NCBI GenBank assembly: GCA_964016885.1
Contig: OZ024743.1
Span: forward strand, 193,997,634-194,061,633
Source of the DNA: Eledone cirrhosa
Taxonomy: Eukaryota > Mollusca > Cephalopoda > Octopoda > Eledonidae
Direction: 5' to 3'
Length of the DNA stretch: 64,000 nt
Both the position numbers and the translations under genes were made by a program. Each line of letters opens with the position of its first letter. Position 1 is the stretch's first letter. The notes under the pieces are model-generated. The model made no database searches and was not told where the DNA came from. It saw only the letters and a program-made list of their open reading frames with translations. Below, piece after piece: positions 45,870 to 57,710 of the stretch.

Positions 45870-47440
45870 CGTTATAGATTTAATTCCTAGATATTTCAAC
45901 TTGTGATTCGTATCTGTATTAGCAGTCAAGCAAGATTAAATTTGATAGTGTTTGACTGAAAATTAGAAGCAGATTTTATTATGTGAGAATTCATTAAAAA
46001 CTTGAAAGGTTGATCAGTGAAATATCAAATATGATGAGACAACGTTTATTATGTATATTTGGAAGTCAGAAACAATTATGTATATGAGGGAACGTTAAAA
46101 ACTTATATGTTTCAAAACAAATTCACTTGCAATGATTTTCCAAAAGAAGAAGGTGAATAAGAAAACCGAGGAAGCTCAACAAATGTGTAAATTATTAAAA
46201 TATCTCATTAAAATCTAATTTTTGCTTTAATGTTGTTTTATTTTTCAACAGTACTTTTATAACTTTATGATATTTACTTTTTATTTATGTTGTAGATTAA
46301 ATGTATCAACATATTTTCATGAAAGTTATCTTTGTAAGAGCAATTTTATATAAATATATATATAATATGTAAATGACATCAGAGAAAATTTGTGAAAAGA
46401 ACGAGAAGAAAAATTGAATATATGTATTAAGAGAAATTTTAACATTTTAAAAAATATATTGTAAGTATTTTCTTTACGATAATAACAAATAATTTAAGGA
46501 AGGCAATGAAAATAATATTATTTTTGAAGCTATGCAGATATTAATGTGTCATATTTGCAATTGCAATGCTTGTTTTGCTAACAGAAATCTGCAAGCAGTT
46601 ACAGTAAACAGGGGAGGGGTCGTATGATTTTTTTTTCATAACAGCAGAATCGGTAAAGGAAGTATGAAATGTTAGCTCTTTAGAAGTATTATTATATCTA
46701 ATAAGCATATTCTCTTACGACATATAGTGTAAATCGAAATACCTGGAATTAGAACTATGTAACTATTTTCGAAATATTGACTTTAATGAGAAAAAGAATA
46801 AGTGGGCAGAAGCATTAATCTGCAATGTTTTTAACATATTTGAAAAACATCTGGTTTATTGTAGAAAACATATATGGTTGATAGTGGCTACATTAATTGA
46901 TAATTTCAAATTGAAATATCGTAGGAGATAGTTTTTGTTTGTATTTCTAAACCAAACGAAAAAAATGCAGAAGATATATTCATTGGGGAGTTGATACTTG
47001 ATTTATTCTATTTTGAAGTAATTAAAACGGTAAAATTATTACTGTACACTACTTCATCAGCAGTATGTAACTGCAGTAGCAGAGGTATACGACGGCAATA
47101 ACAAGAAATTCTATGAAGAATAAGAAGCATAAGAAGTGAGAAGAGGAGGAGGGGGAAACATAATGCAAAGATGTTATAATTCAATTTTACAAATTTATGG
47201 AGAAATGTGTTAATGAAATCAATAATTATTATGAAACTAGATATTACATGTAGAACGAAGCGAATTTGTAACATATGATTTTAAAATATAGAAACACCAG
47301 GTAGAGCCGCTACTTCTCCGAATTGAGAGACACAGCTCCGATACTATGGCCATGGGGTTATAATGTCTCAGGAAAGAATCACTAGATAGATTTTACGACC
47401 AAAACAAAACGGCAGAAGATCCAGGGGTAGCCCATGAGCA
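45870..47440. other. No recognisable gene
   Basis: Very AT-rich. An 88-codon minus-strand frame at 47008-47274 is hydrophobic and low in complexity, with no domain recognised. Confidence 0.45.
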
Positions 47441-47447
47441 AGATGGT

Positions 47448-47579
47448 TGGATAACATTCATGAGCTCGGCTGGTCTCGCTTGGGGATTCAGCAGGATCAG
47501 TTGGAGACGCTTGCTTCTGACAGGACCCACTGGAAGGAGTGTTTGAGGACTCTGCCACCACGGCCCTCTCAGGAATGAG
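47448..47579 (+). pseudogene. LINE reverse transcriptase C-terminal remnant
   Basis: One frame reads D-N-I-H-E-L-G-W-S-R-L, then D-Q-L-E-T-L-A-S-D-R-T-H-W-K-E-C-L-R-T-L-P-P-R-P-S-Q-E and a stop, followed by a GAAGAAGAG-rich tail. This is the usual C-terminal ending of RT proteins of non-LTR elements. The upstream 60 bp resemble the same domain but are frameshifted. No catalytic motif remains. Confidence 0.65.
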
Positions 47580-47884
47580 TGGCAGAAGAAGAGAAGAAAC
47601 TATGAAGCATAGTTTGATGATAATTAATCGGTCACTAATCACTCCTGCTGAAAGTCGGAAAAAGAATAAACTATTAACCAAATTCCACCTAAAATCAAAC
47701 AATTAGCTGTAGTCCTGGCTAACTTAATCAACCACTTCTGTGTGCGTGTGTTGGACCTTCGTCGGTTCCGACGACGATTACTCCAGTTGTTAGAACAGCA
47801 GAACAGCTTGCTCGCGAACTTAACATGCAAGTGGCTGAGAACTCCAGGTTCAGCGTGACACAGTGTATGTGATAAGGTTGATCC

Positions 47885-48030
47885 ATTGAATTACAGGTAT
47901 AACTCATTTTCGCCAGCTGAGTGAACTAGAGTAACGTGCATGAAATAAGAATCATTTTCACCACCGGGAATCGAACTCATGATCTTACGAGTGTAAGCCT
48001 TCATACACTACAAATTCTACATTTGTGGAC
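47885..48030 (-). mobile_element. tRNA-like SINE, degenerate
   Basis: GGGAATCGAACTCATGATCTTACGAG is, on the minus strand, a box B region with a preceding anticodon-like arm; the body (GCATGAAATAAGAATC) is related to the second SINE type. Confidence 0.5.
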
Positions 48031-48790
48031 AGATCATTTGCACTATAACAACATCTAATAGATTTGAGCTTGCACGCATGCCCTCACAAACAGATATAAA
48101 TACACATTTCTAACAAGAACCCTGAAATATTAGCTTTAAAGCCAGAAATATATCTCCATTTACATAAGAGAAGTTTATGAAGACCTAATTTATTTACTAC
48201 CATTATACCCCGCACCCCACCCCACTTTGAAAAGTATCATCAGTTATCAACGTTAGGTAAAGGCATGTACAATATATAAAATGTTCACTTCAAATTAAGA
48301 GAAAAACATCAGTGAATATTTCTCTATCGTATTTCATGTTTGACTTAACAGAATATTTCTGGGTTTATATGTGGTTAACAGTTGAACCAAAAGGAAGATA
48401 AGAATAATTGAGGAAATAGCCTGAGAATTTCACATAACGTAGTATTTGAGAGGAGGTGCGATTTTTGCATGGATTATGTTGTGGAATTTCTAGACATATA
48501 AGACATATATCTTTTTCTTTCTTTCTTTATTTCTTTAGAAGGATTAAATTATTACGATTCTGGTCATGCCAGCCAATCATAGTGGCTGTTACCCTAGTAG
48601 TATATTTAAAGGTATTTACAAGGAATGTCTGGAGTTAGTTGGCTATTTGCAGTTTCCTTACGTTCTATGAAGTTCAAATTATTTAACATTATATATTTTT
48701 AGATATGAACTGAAATAAAACTCCATAAATTATCTGGAAAGATTATCCCGAATTTTGCAAATTTGCTTTAATTATAAATCTGTATAGAGC
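48030..48790. other. No recognisable gene
   Basis: AT-rich; nothing shared with the rest of the window. Confidence 0.4.
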
Positions 48791-48791
48791 A

Positions 48792-48960
48792 GAAAAAGCG
48801 GCCAATTAGCAAAGTCATTAGAACGTCGGATAGACTATTTGTGACTTTCCTTCCGGCTCTCTGTTGTCTGAGTTCAAAACCCGCCGATGTCAACTTTGTC
48901 TTTCATCATTTCGAGGTAGATAAAACAATACCAGTTGAATAATGGTGTCGATTCTTTCTT
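48792..48960 (+). mobile_element. Degenerate tRNA-derived SINE
   Basis: Head AATTAGCAAAGTCATTAGAA, box B GAGTTCAAAACCC, body TCATTTCGAGGTAGATAAAA; tail lost. Confidence 0.7.
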
Positions 48961-49362
48961 ATATCTCTTTCTCACTTCCACTCCCCCTCTTCTCTGGAAG
49001 AAATCGACCTAGAGTCGGATGTGCGGGATGTGCTCCGCCATCTTTAATAAGCCCTAGACATGTTGTAAGTTACTACGGCACCGCTACGATTCCATCCGGA
49101 TTTACTAGTACATACATATATACATAGAACAGTATCCCATAGTTGATGTTGTTTAAACTCAGAATTTTTTCAACAGAGAAGATTATAACCATCCTGGCAT
49201 AACGAACCTAAGACTGCATTGTCTATCATGTCTTTCCTCATCAATGATGCTGTGGTGTGGTTTGAGTTTGATTGGACAGATACTTTATCAGATCGATTAA
49301 TTGGATAGACAACATCTCTTTCGTGCAATCCAGTGTTACATTTATAGGTATTTAAAGAATAA
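48961..49362. other. No recognisable gene
   Basis: Short pyrimidine-rich start (48955-48995), then ordinary sequence. Confidence 0.4.
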
Positions 49363-49540
49363 TTGTTTCTACATTTGGCACAAGGCCAGCAATTTACCAG
49401 TGCATTACTGGTACTTTATTTTATCGACCCCGCAACGAAGAAAGGCAAAGTTAACCTCAGCGGGATTTGAACTCAGAATGATAAGGACCAAAACTCTATA
49501 CGTCAAAGCATGGCGTCTGACCCTCTACCGATACTGCCAA
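49363..49540 (-). mobile_element. tRNA-derived SINE, full length
   Basis: From TTGTTTCTACATTTGGCACA to CTACCGATACTGCC; good match to 11009-11193. Confidence 0.9.
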
Positions 49541-49749
49541 AATAATAATATGCATGTATCCATGCCGTTTCCACCTACCCAATTTCATTCACAAAGCAAG
49601 GGTTGACCCGAGTCTTAAAGACGCTTACCCATGATGCCACATTGTTGGGTCGATCTCGTGTCCTAACGATCTATACTAATTGAAAGTGAATATTATAATC
49701 AACTACTGCTCTTACCAGCTTACACCTCAAATATATGAACGTCTAGTAG

Positions 49750-49930
49750 TTTATTAACATATATCCTTTCGTTTACTCTTTTACTGGGGTTAATCATTGA
49801 ACTGCGGCTATGCTGGAGCACCACCTCAAGGAATTTAGTACATTATTATTGACTCCCAGTAGATGACTTTTTTTTTTTTAAGTCTGGTGCATAGTTTATC
49901 AAACCGCTAAGTTACGGGACATAAACGCAG
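49750..49930 (-). mobile_element. Degenerate SINE tail fragment
   Basis: GTTTACTCTTTTACTGGGG, GCTATGCTGGAGCACCACC and CGCTAAGTTACGGGACATAA are typical of the 3' part of an octopus SINE, on the minus strand; a T-run (49869-49880) interrupts it. Confidence 0.6.
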
Positions 49931-49960
49931 TTACAAATATAAACACCCCCACACTTACAT

Positions 49961-49964
<4 letters not shown>

Positions 49965-50040
<76 letters not shown>

Positions 50041-50200
50041 ATATTTTTACAATGGGTTCTGTACTTTCCGTTTAAGACATAGTTCACCCTTAGGCTAACG
50101 TAGAAGACAGTTGCTCAAGATACAGTGGGAATGAACCCGAACCCACAAGGTTGTGCAAATACTTCAGTAAATGGTTACCTCATTACTAACCACATCATTT
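49965..50200. repeat. (CA)n/(TA)n tract and degenerate tRNA-like region
   Basis: CA/TA run at 49965-50037, then CAGTTGCTCAAGATACAGTG and CCGAACCCACAAGGTTGTGC, which resemble a minus-strand SINE head. Confidence 0.6.
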
Positions 50201-50800
50201 TACCATTCCCAAAACAAAACACAGCTATACCGGCAATTCAACCACTATAGTTACACATACAAACGTAGAAACCATTTCTGTATCATCTGAAAACCTTCGC
50301 ATTCGGTAATTTTACTTTGCTATATAAATTTAAAACTGGTGGATACAACAGAAAGTTGTCTGAATAAATGTTATTAGAGATATATTAGAGAGTTAACAGG
50401 TGCAGGTTGACTTTCTGATTTATGGATATTGAATGTGTTATTTCTTTTGCTACAGTTAGCATTTATCAAACAATTATAAATGACCGATATTTATCAAAGT
50501 AATCGAGGTATCAATACAGTTTGAAAGTAGATTAGCAAACAACAAAGCAACACCGGAAATTTGAACGTTACAATAATGTGGAAAACAAATTCATAAGCTA
50601 CCAATTCCAACTTAATGACATTATCTGTAAACGACAGGAACTACTGACAAGAGACATTTAAAGCTCAGAAATAACTCTTATATAGGAACTAACCATGATA
50701 AATGAAAGACGTCATTAGTCGCGAAGGTGTACAAGAGTAAAGAGTAAGTTAAAGCGAAGAATGATACGGCAAATGATGAAAGGTACGGCAGTTTTACTTA
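50201..50800. other. No recognisable gene
   Basis: AT-rich, no repeats recognised. Confidence 0.4.
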
Positions 50801-51000
50801 TAATATTTGTTTCTATTTTTGGCACAAGGCCAGCAATTACCCAGTGCTTTATTAGTACTTTATTTTATAGACCCACGTAAGGATGAAATGCAAAGTTAAC
50901 CTCGACGGGATTTGAACTCAGAATGGCTAGGGTGGGAACTCTATGCGTCAAAGCATGGCGTCCGACCCTCTACCGATACTGCCAATCCACCAATAATATA
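50801..51000 (-). mobile_element. tRNA-derived SINE, full length
   Basis: From TTTGTTTCTATTTTTGGCAC to GATACTGCCAATCCACC. ATAATAT occurs on both sides and may be a short target-site duplication. Confidence 0.9.
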
Positions 51001-51360
51001 AGGTTACTCTGCCGCCGGGGCCGCGAGGCGGCAAACACATGGACCCCTATTTGCTTATAATAGTGAGAGATGTGGAGAGTGACAGAGACAGAGGCAATGA
51101 CAAAGGGGGTTTGATTCTATTATTTTAAGACCCTGTTACGAATTTTGTGAGTAAGTATGAGGGTATTTTCACCACCCCTTCCAAACCAACAACAACAATA
51201 ACAAAGTGTTGCATTGTATGCCTGGATGGGCGGCAGTGTACGTGGTAGACCTACATCTCACCTCGTTCAACACCACCACTTGGCCATTGACAGCTGGTAA
51301 CTCAGCTGTCGGCATTCGGGCCAGGTCTTCACTCTTAGAATAATTTCCTGCTCTAGTAGC
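51001..51360. other. No recognisable gene
   Basis: Contains a small GC-rich inverted repeat (TGCCGCCGGGGCCGCGAGGCGGCA near 51010). Confidence 0.4.
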
Positions 51361-51480
51361 TAGTGTGTTGAGCTCGCGAACATAAGGCCACTGGTTCTAT
51401 TACTTGACCGGACTGCGTGTTGTGTCCTTGAGCATAACACTTCATTTTATGCTGCTTCATTTTATTCAACTGAAAAATGT
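51361..51480 (+). mobile_element. Second-type SINE fragment, degenerate
   Basis: TAGTGTGTTGAGCTCGCGAA (box A side) and TGTGTCCTTGAGCATAACAC match the head and body of the second SINE type in plus orientation. Confidence 0.55.
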
Positions 51481-51671
51481 ATAGTACCAGCAGTACTGCC
51501 TAGGTACAGATACTAAAGAAAATTATTCGCTTCAGTCTCAGAGGCTCTGGGGAAAAGATCATCGGCGCTGATCTTCCGTACACATAATATTGATAACGCT
51601 TATACTAATTGTGACAATCTCCGAATAGGAGGTAAAATATTACACATTTTAACTTGACAGAGATCTAATAA

Positions 51672-51891
51672 TTCTTTCTAATATTAGTACAAGCCCAGAA
51701 ATTTGAGGGAAAGAGGAAGTCAAGTAAATCGACCTCGTACTTTACTGGTACCTTTCTTTTATCGACACCGGAAGGATGCAAGGTAAAACATACCTTGGCA
51801 AAATTTGAACTCACAAAATAAAGGGCCGTCAGTAAATGTTAAAAAAGATATTCGTTCGGCGCTCTAAAAATTCTGCCAATCCATCGCTCTT
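51672..51891 (-). mobile_element. tRNA-derived SINE, diverged
   Basis: From ATTAGTACAAGCCCAGAAAT to AAAATTCTGCCAATCC; body TTTATCGACACCGGAAGG. Confidence 0.85.
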
Positions 51892-51939
51892 TCCGTATAT
51901 ATAGTATTAATAAAGCTGATACTAACACTCTAACGGAGA

Positions 51940-52034
51940 CAGGGAGGGAGAGAGAGAGAGAGTGGGAGAGAGAGTGAGAGAGCGAGAGAGAGCGAGAGAG
52001 AGAGCGAGAGAGAGAGCGAGAGGGAGAGAGAGAG

Positions 52035-52068
<34 letters not shown>
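51940..52068. repeat. (GA)n microsatellite
   Basis: GAGAGA run with GC-containing interruptions. Confidence 0.95.
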
Positions 52069-52070
<2 letters not shown>

Positions 52071-53130
52071 TGTCTTCTATCCGGCTAGCCTTTCCGACGG
52101 TGTACTGGGGTATGATGAATTGTTCTAGAATTTATGTAGGATGTGTAGAATTAGGTCACTTCCTGGGTTGGACAGCCACTTGTGGTAGCTTATGGTCAGA
52201 TTTGTCATTGTGATAAGATGGCAAGGGAATCTTGCACTGGGCTAAGAAGAAGGATGTGTAGGGTGGGGGTTAGAAATAAGTAAGGGATAGAAATGGAGAA
52301 GAAGTGGTAGATGGGAGCATGAAACTAAAAGATGGAAGAGGTAGGGTGTAAGGCCATCTACACATACGCACACATACAAATTACAAGAAAACAGATATAT
52401 TTTAAAAAATTGAAACAAAAATTATTATAAATAAATAAATGAATAGATAAATTTCTATCTTGTATAGACACACTAGCCAATCTCTATCCATCACTCTTCC
52501 TCTTCCTTCCCATCCTCCCCCTTAGTTCAAATACCGGGGCTTGTCCAGCCGCTTCCTCTTCGCACCGGTCGCCGTTCAGACCTCAGGCGTCCTCAGACCC
52601 CGTACTGTCGAGATCCTCCACAAAATCGTAACGTTAACAGCCCGTCTGAAGAAGGAGCTCACGAGGTGGGGTGGCTGTTCCAGCGGGTGACGCTGGCCAT
52701 TGCCCGCGGAAATGCCTTGTCAGCTTTGTCCGTAGGGCGCAGCCAAAACACCACACCACCCTAGGACCAGAGCGCATCATCCTCTCCCTTTTCCCTCCCT
52801 TTCTTCTGTGGCGCCAAAGTCCTTGCTTTTACTCTCCATCCTCTTTCATTTATGGCATTTACAGTCCTTTCCTCTCCTTTTCCATACAGCCAGATCTACC
52901 CTTCTCTACCCTTCACGCTTTTTCAAATTACTTAATTTTGTTTTCATCTTTCTTTTTCAGATTCCCTTGCCAGCTTATCACAATGACAAATCTGACCATA
53001 AGCTACTACAAATGGCTGTCCAACCCAGCAAGTGACCTAATTCTACACACCATCGTCTCTGCTGACACCTTCGTTTATTTACTAAACATTCAGGACAGTG
53101 AGTAGACAAAACTTTTAAAGCGTCGGACTA
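52069..53130. other. No recognisable gene
   Basis: A 144-codon plus-strand frame (52671-53105) has biased pyrimidine-rich content and no recognised domain. AGATTTGTCATTGTGATAAG at 52198-52217 and TCACAATGACAAATCT at 52979-52994 are inverted copies; the flanks extend the match (GGTAGCTTATGGTCAGATTT with its complement), so 52070-53045 may be an inverted-repeat element. Confidence 0.4.
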
Positions 53131-53170
53131 GATGTTATATGTACATAAATATGTTTATACATACATATGT

Positions 53171-53420
53171 ATAAAACGCCAGCATCAACAATTCTATGTC
53201 AACATGAATGGACCTGTCATTTTTATCAAAAGACATTTTTTTCAAATTACACCCCGCCCGTCCCTTCAATCTATCTTATTTTTCATTCTTTCTTCCGATG
53301 AAGGACTAGCGTCCGAAACCTTAAGACCGTCTTCATGCTATTTCAAGCGTTAACCTAATATATTCCTTCCATAAACTGTAGTGATTGTGTTGTTATTTCA
53401 GTTTACCTTTTCGTCCGTCA
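53171..53420 (+). repeat. 250-bp dispersed repeat, copy 1, with degenerate hammerhead
   Basis: Near 53291-53327: CCGATGA, A, GGAC-TAGC-GTCC, GAAA, then CCTTAAGA; TCTT before the core can pair with AAGA after it. One core base differs from CTGATGA. Confidence 0.6.
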
Positions 53421-53937
53421 TTTCTGTTCTCCTAATCATTCTTCCCTACACGTTTCCGTCCTGGGTGTCCTTTTACATTATGGATCACAGGCCTCGCGCA
53501 CCAGGACTGAACAAAGTCTGATTCACGGTCTTGGGTCCCATTCCCCTCTTGGACTCAACTCACCTCCCCAATTTCTCTAATACCCCGTTCATTATCAGAC
53601 CCCTAGATTCCTATCGGTTTCTCTTGATCATTAACATCTTCTCTTACAACTAATACAGGCCGATTATATATGCTCACTCCACTTTTCTGTATACACACTG
53701 CTCTGTATACACACATACACACCTTTATATTCACATACTTTTGCTCATAGCTTCGTACTTACATGAACACATACTCTTTTACTCACATATACACACACAT
53801 TTCTTAGCTTCGCACGGACGTATAATGACACACACACATGCTTACGCACGTGCACAAGTATAGCTCTTTTTACAAAACGGTTTTTTTCCATTTCAGGTAG
53901 ACGCGCTCCATCATCCATTTTTCTAAAAAATAAATCA
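53421..53937. other. No recognisable gene
   Basis: Contains CA-rich stretches (53690-53850). No domain recognised. Confidence 0.4.
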
Positions 53938-54194
53938 TACACAAAACTCCAGCACCAACAGTTTTGCAAGAGATGTCAACATGAAGGGACCTGTTGTTTT
54001 TATCTAAAGACATTTTTTCCACTTCCAACCCGCCCGTCCCCTCAATCCATCTTATTTCTCATTATTTCTTCTGATGTTAGACTAGCGTCCGAAATGTTAA
54101 GACCCTGTTCCTGCTATTTGAAGCGTTAACCTAAATATATTCCTTCGGTATACTGTACCGATTGTGTCGTTATTTCTGTTTACCTTTTACACAC

Positions 54195-54195
<1 letters not shown>
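53938..54195 (+). repeat. 250-bp dispersed repeat, copy 2, with degenerate hammerhead
   Basis: Direct repeat of 53171-53420, about 770 bp downstream. Core CTGATGT (54071-54077), GACTAGCGTCC, GAAA (54091-54094), TGTTAAGA. The two copies carry different core defects. Confidence 0.65.
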
Positions 54196-54407
<212 letters not shown>

Positions 54408-54429
54408 GAGACGTATTTTAGTACTTTCG

Positions 54430-54640
54430 GTCTAATAAATTATACTGAAAAGGTATTGGTCAACTCGAGGCTATAGAAGAAGATACTTGCCCAGGCTGCA
54501 ACGCAGCGGGACTGAACCACCCTCCCACACACTCTCTCTCACACATACACACTCACGCACAAACACACAAACACACACATGGACACACATAGACACACAG
54601 ACATACACACAGACAAACACACACATACACAGACACACAT
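54430..54640 (-). mobile_element. SINE head fragment and (CA)n
   Basis: ACTCGAGGCTATAGAAGAAG and GCAGCGGGACTGAACC are, on the minus strand, the head and early body of an octopus SINE. A CA-rich stretch follows. Confidence 0.6.
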
Positions 54641-55360
54641 ATGCCTAGATACGAAATGCAATTACCTATGCCCGCGTTTGCGTGGTTTATTACCAGAAGT
54701 TTGGTTTCAAAAGCAGCCTATTTGCTTAAATGCTTTTCTATTTCTAATAAACACCCTCAACTTATATGGCTATATATCTTCATCATAGATTGCAATGTAA
54801 ATTGCGATTATAGTCTGATTGCCAGACATTAATGTCCTGTAGTAACATGAAGAAAGAAGAACAAGAAAGCATCTTTATAACATTTTTCTCTATCACTAAA
54901 ATCTCAATTTATTTGTTAAACTATGGCTTTATTCAATAGGACTTTCTTTGAATACAACCAGTCACTGTTCCAAATGAGACTGCATTGTATTTATCTTTAA
55001 TGCGTTTAAGTTGCTCATACCAATAATATTCAGAAGTCATTACAATTCCTAATTACCGTTACCAATTTCTCAATTGACTTAATATTAATGTCCTCAAATG
55101 AGATTTTTATTCGAATGATTTTCTCTGTAGAAATGATTTTCGCTGTAGTTTGTCTCATTCTTTTGTTTTACTAAAATTGCCTTCACATATTTCACAAACT
55201 TCGTCTTACTTCAGGGGGCTACAAAGAGCTGTCATTGCATTACTATATTTTTGCCTTTCTTTAATTAAGCTTCATTTACATTCAGCCTGATTATTCCACA
55301 CCGGATATCCTTACATAATTTAATATTAATGACACACCTTCACGAAAAAAAAAAAAAAAA
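54641..55360. other. No recognisable gene
   Basis: AT-rich, ending in an A17 run at 55345-55361. Confidence 0.4.
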
Positions 55361-55362
55361 TG

Positions 55363-55546
55363 GTCAACGGATTGGCAGAATGATTTTTAAATTAGGCGCC
55401 TGACAAAATGCCACATTTTATTTGTTACAACCCTTTACGTTCTGAGTTCAAATCCCGGGGTTGATAAAATAACGTATTGGAGTCAATTTAATCGACTTTC
55501 CCCCTCCCCTTAGAATTTATTGGTATTATGTTTAAATTAGAAATCA
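55363..55546 (+). mobile_element. tRNA-derived SINE with internal deletion
   Basis: Head ACGGATTGGCAGAATG, box B GTTCAAATCCCGGGG joined directly to TTGATAAAATAACG; the body between (TTAGCTTTGCC region) is missing. Confidence 0.8.
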
Positions 55547-55605
55547 ATATTTATGTCCTCATAAGTGATATATATATTCCAATGATTTTTTCCTGGAGTC
55601 ATACA

Positions 55606-55821
55606 GCGATGGTTGGCAGAATCAGTAGAGCGTCGGACAGCATGCTTTATGGCATAGGGTTAAACCCCTTTACTATCTGAGTTCAAATCCTGCCGAGCTT
55701 AGCTTTACCTTCCATCCTTACGGGGTCAATGAAATGAAGTACCAGTAATGCAATGGGGTCGAATTAATCGACTTTCCCCTTCCCCAAAATTGTTGGCCTT
55801 GTGCCTAAATCAGAAACCATT
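55606..55821 (+). mobile_element. tRNA-derived SINE, full length
   Basis: GGCAGAATCAGTAGAGCGTC, GAGTTCAAATCCTGCCGAG, ACGGGGTCAATGAAATGAAG, TTGGCCTTGTGCCTAAAT. Confidence 0.9.
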
Positions 55822-56167
55822 ATTTTGTTTTACTAAAATCATTTTCACATATTTCCCCAAATCGGTCTTTTTTCTTGGGAGATGTGTATGTGTGTGTGTA
55901 TGTGTGTGTGTATGTTGGGGCTATAAAGAGCTGTCATCACATTACTGTTTTTACTTTTCTTTAATTAGCCCTCATTCACACTTTGCCTCATCATCCCCAT
56001 CAAGTATTCTTACCCACCATGAACAGAGACCTCCGAACATTTAACTAGAAATCAAACAATTTATTATCCTGAGAATGAATGTGTGTTGTGTGTTAAATAA
56101 ATATATACATATACATCAGATCCGGACACAAAGGAACCAAACTCCATTGTCTTTTAATATATATATA

Positions 56168-56385
56168 GGAAGACGATCGACTTTCGTCAAATCGGACCGA
56201 GGGAACAATGTTTCCGTTGGTCTTTCCAATTGCTAATACTATCTATCGGTCGCAACTCCAGGTAGAAGGAGCAACGTGAAATAAAGTGTCTTGCCCAAGT
56301 ACATAACGCATCGCCTGGTCCAGGAATCGAACTCACAACCTTACGATTGCGAATCCAATTCTCTAACCACTCAGCCACACGCCTT

Positions 56386-56388
<3 letters not shown>
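56168..56388 (-). mobile_element. Second-type SINE, copy 3
   Basis: Near-identical to 34931-35149 and likewise placed between (TA)n runs. Differences are few (for example TTGCCCAAG for TTGCTCAAG). Both boxes are recognisable. Confidence 0.9.
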
Positions 56389-56430
<42 letters not shown>

Positions 56431-56520
56431 TATGTATACGTACATACATATATCTATACAGACGTACAGTAGTATGTATATATATATACATACATGCACA
56501 TATATATATACATGTACGTA
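56389..56520. repeat. (TA)n tract
   Basis: TA runs with TACGTACATA words. Confidence 0.9.
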
Positions 56521-56624
56521 TGGATTCACCGAACATTTATTATAATGCTCGGTGTGTTTGTAAACAAACATCCCGAGAAATGAAATTTCGTTTCATTTTT
56601 TCCGTTTATATATATATATATATA

Positions 56625-57693
56625 TTGGAATAAATGCTCTGAAATAGCGATATATATGTGAATATAGACATAGAATATTCGAAAATATTCTGTATGTTTA
56701 TAATAAACATTTTGAAGACCTAATCGCTATAGAATAGAATACGTCACGTATTACAATTAGATTCTCGATAAAAGCAAGGGAAGTAATCTACGCGTTTCAT
56801 TCTTTTTAGAAATCATCAGGACTACATATCCAGTGCTTTTATCGAGAATGACACAGCTAGAGACTTATAGAATACTTAGCTGTGTACAGGAACTGGTTTG
56901 AAAGAGCGGTTGCCGGTCCGGCAGAAATTAGAAATTGGAATAAATGCTCTGAAATAGCGATATATATGTGAATATAGACATAGAATATTCGAAAATATTC
57001 TGTATGTTTATAATAAACATTTTGAAGACCTAATCGCTATAGAATAGAATACGTCACGTATTACAATTAGATTCTCGATAAAAGCAAGGGAAGTAATCTA
57101 CGCGTTTCATTCTTTTTAGAAATCATCAGGACTACATATCCAGTGCTTTTATCGAGAATGACACAGCTAGAGACTTATAGAATACTTAGCTGTGTACAGG
57201 AACTGGTTTGAAAGAGCGGTTGCCGGTCCGGCAGAAATTAGAAATTGGAATAAATGCTCTGAAATAGCGATATATATGTGAATATAGACATAGAATATTC
57301 GAAAATATTCTGTATGTTTATAATAAACATTTTGAAGACCTAATCGCTATAGAATAGAATACGTCACGTATTACAATTAGATTCTCGATAAAAGCAAGGG
57401 AAGTAATCTACGCGTTTCATTCTTTTTAGAAATCATCAGGACTACATATCCAGTGCTTTTATCGAGAATGACACAGCTAGAGACTTATAGAATACTTAGC
57501 TGTGTACAGGAACTGGTTTGAAAGAGCGGTTGCCGGTCCGGCAGAAATTAGAAATTGGAATAAATGCTCTGAAATAGCGATATATATGTGAATATAGACA
57601 TAGAATATTCGAAAATATTCTGTATGTTTATAATAAACATTTTGAAGACCTAATCGCTATAGAATAGAATACGTCACGTATTACAATTAGATT
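56625..57693 (-). repeat. 310-bp hammerhead tandem array 2, left arm (about 3.4 units)
   Basis: Same unit and period as array 1, but every unit carries the same differences from array 1: CATTCTTTTTAGAAATCATC for CATTCTTATTAGAAATCTTC, and CAGGAACTGG for CAGAAACTGG. The hammerhead sense strand is minus. It starts at TATTGGAATAAATGC against a TA run. Confidence 0.95.
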
Positions 57694-57710
57694 CTCGATA
57701 AAAGCAAGGG

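Noticed and set aside
52671..53105. 144-codon frame that could be a small gene
   Set aside because: Pyrimidine-rich composition, no domain, overlapping frames equally open; likely part of an unclassified repeat.
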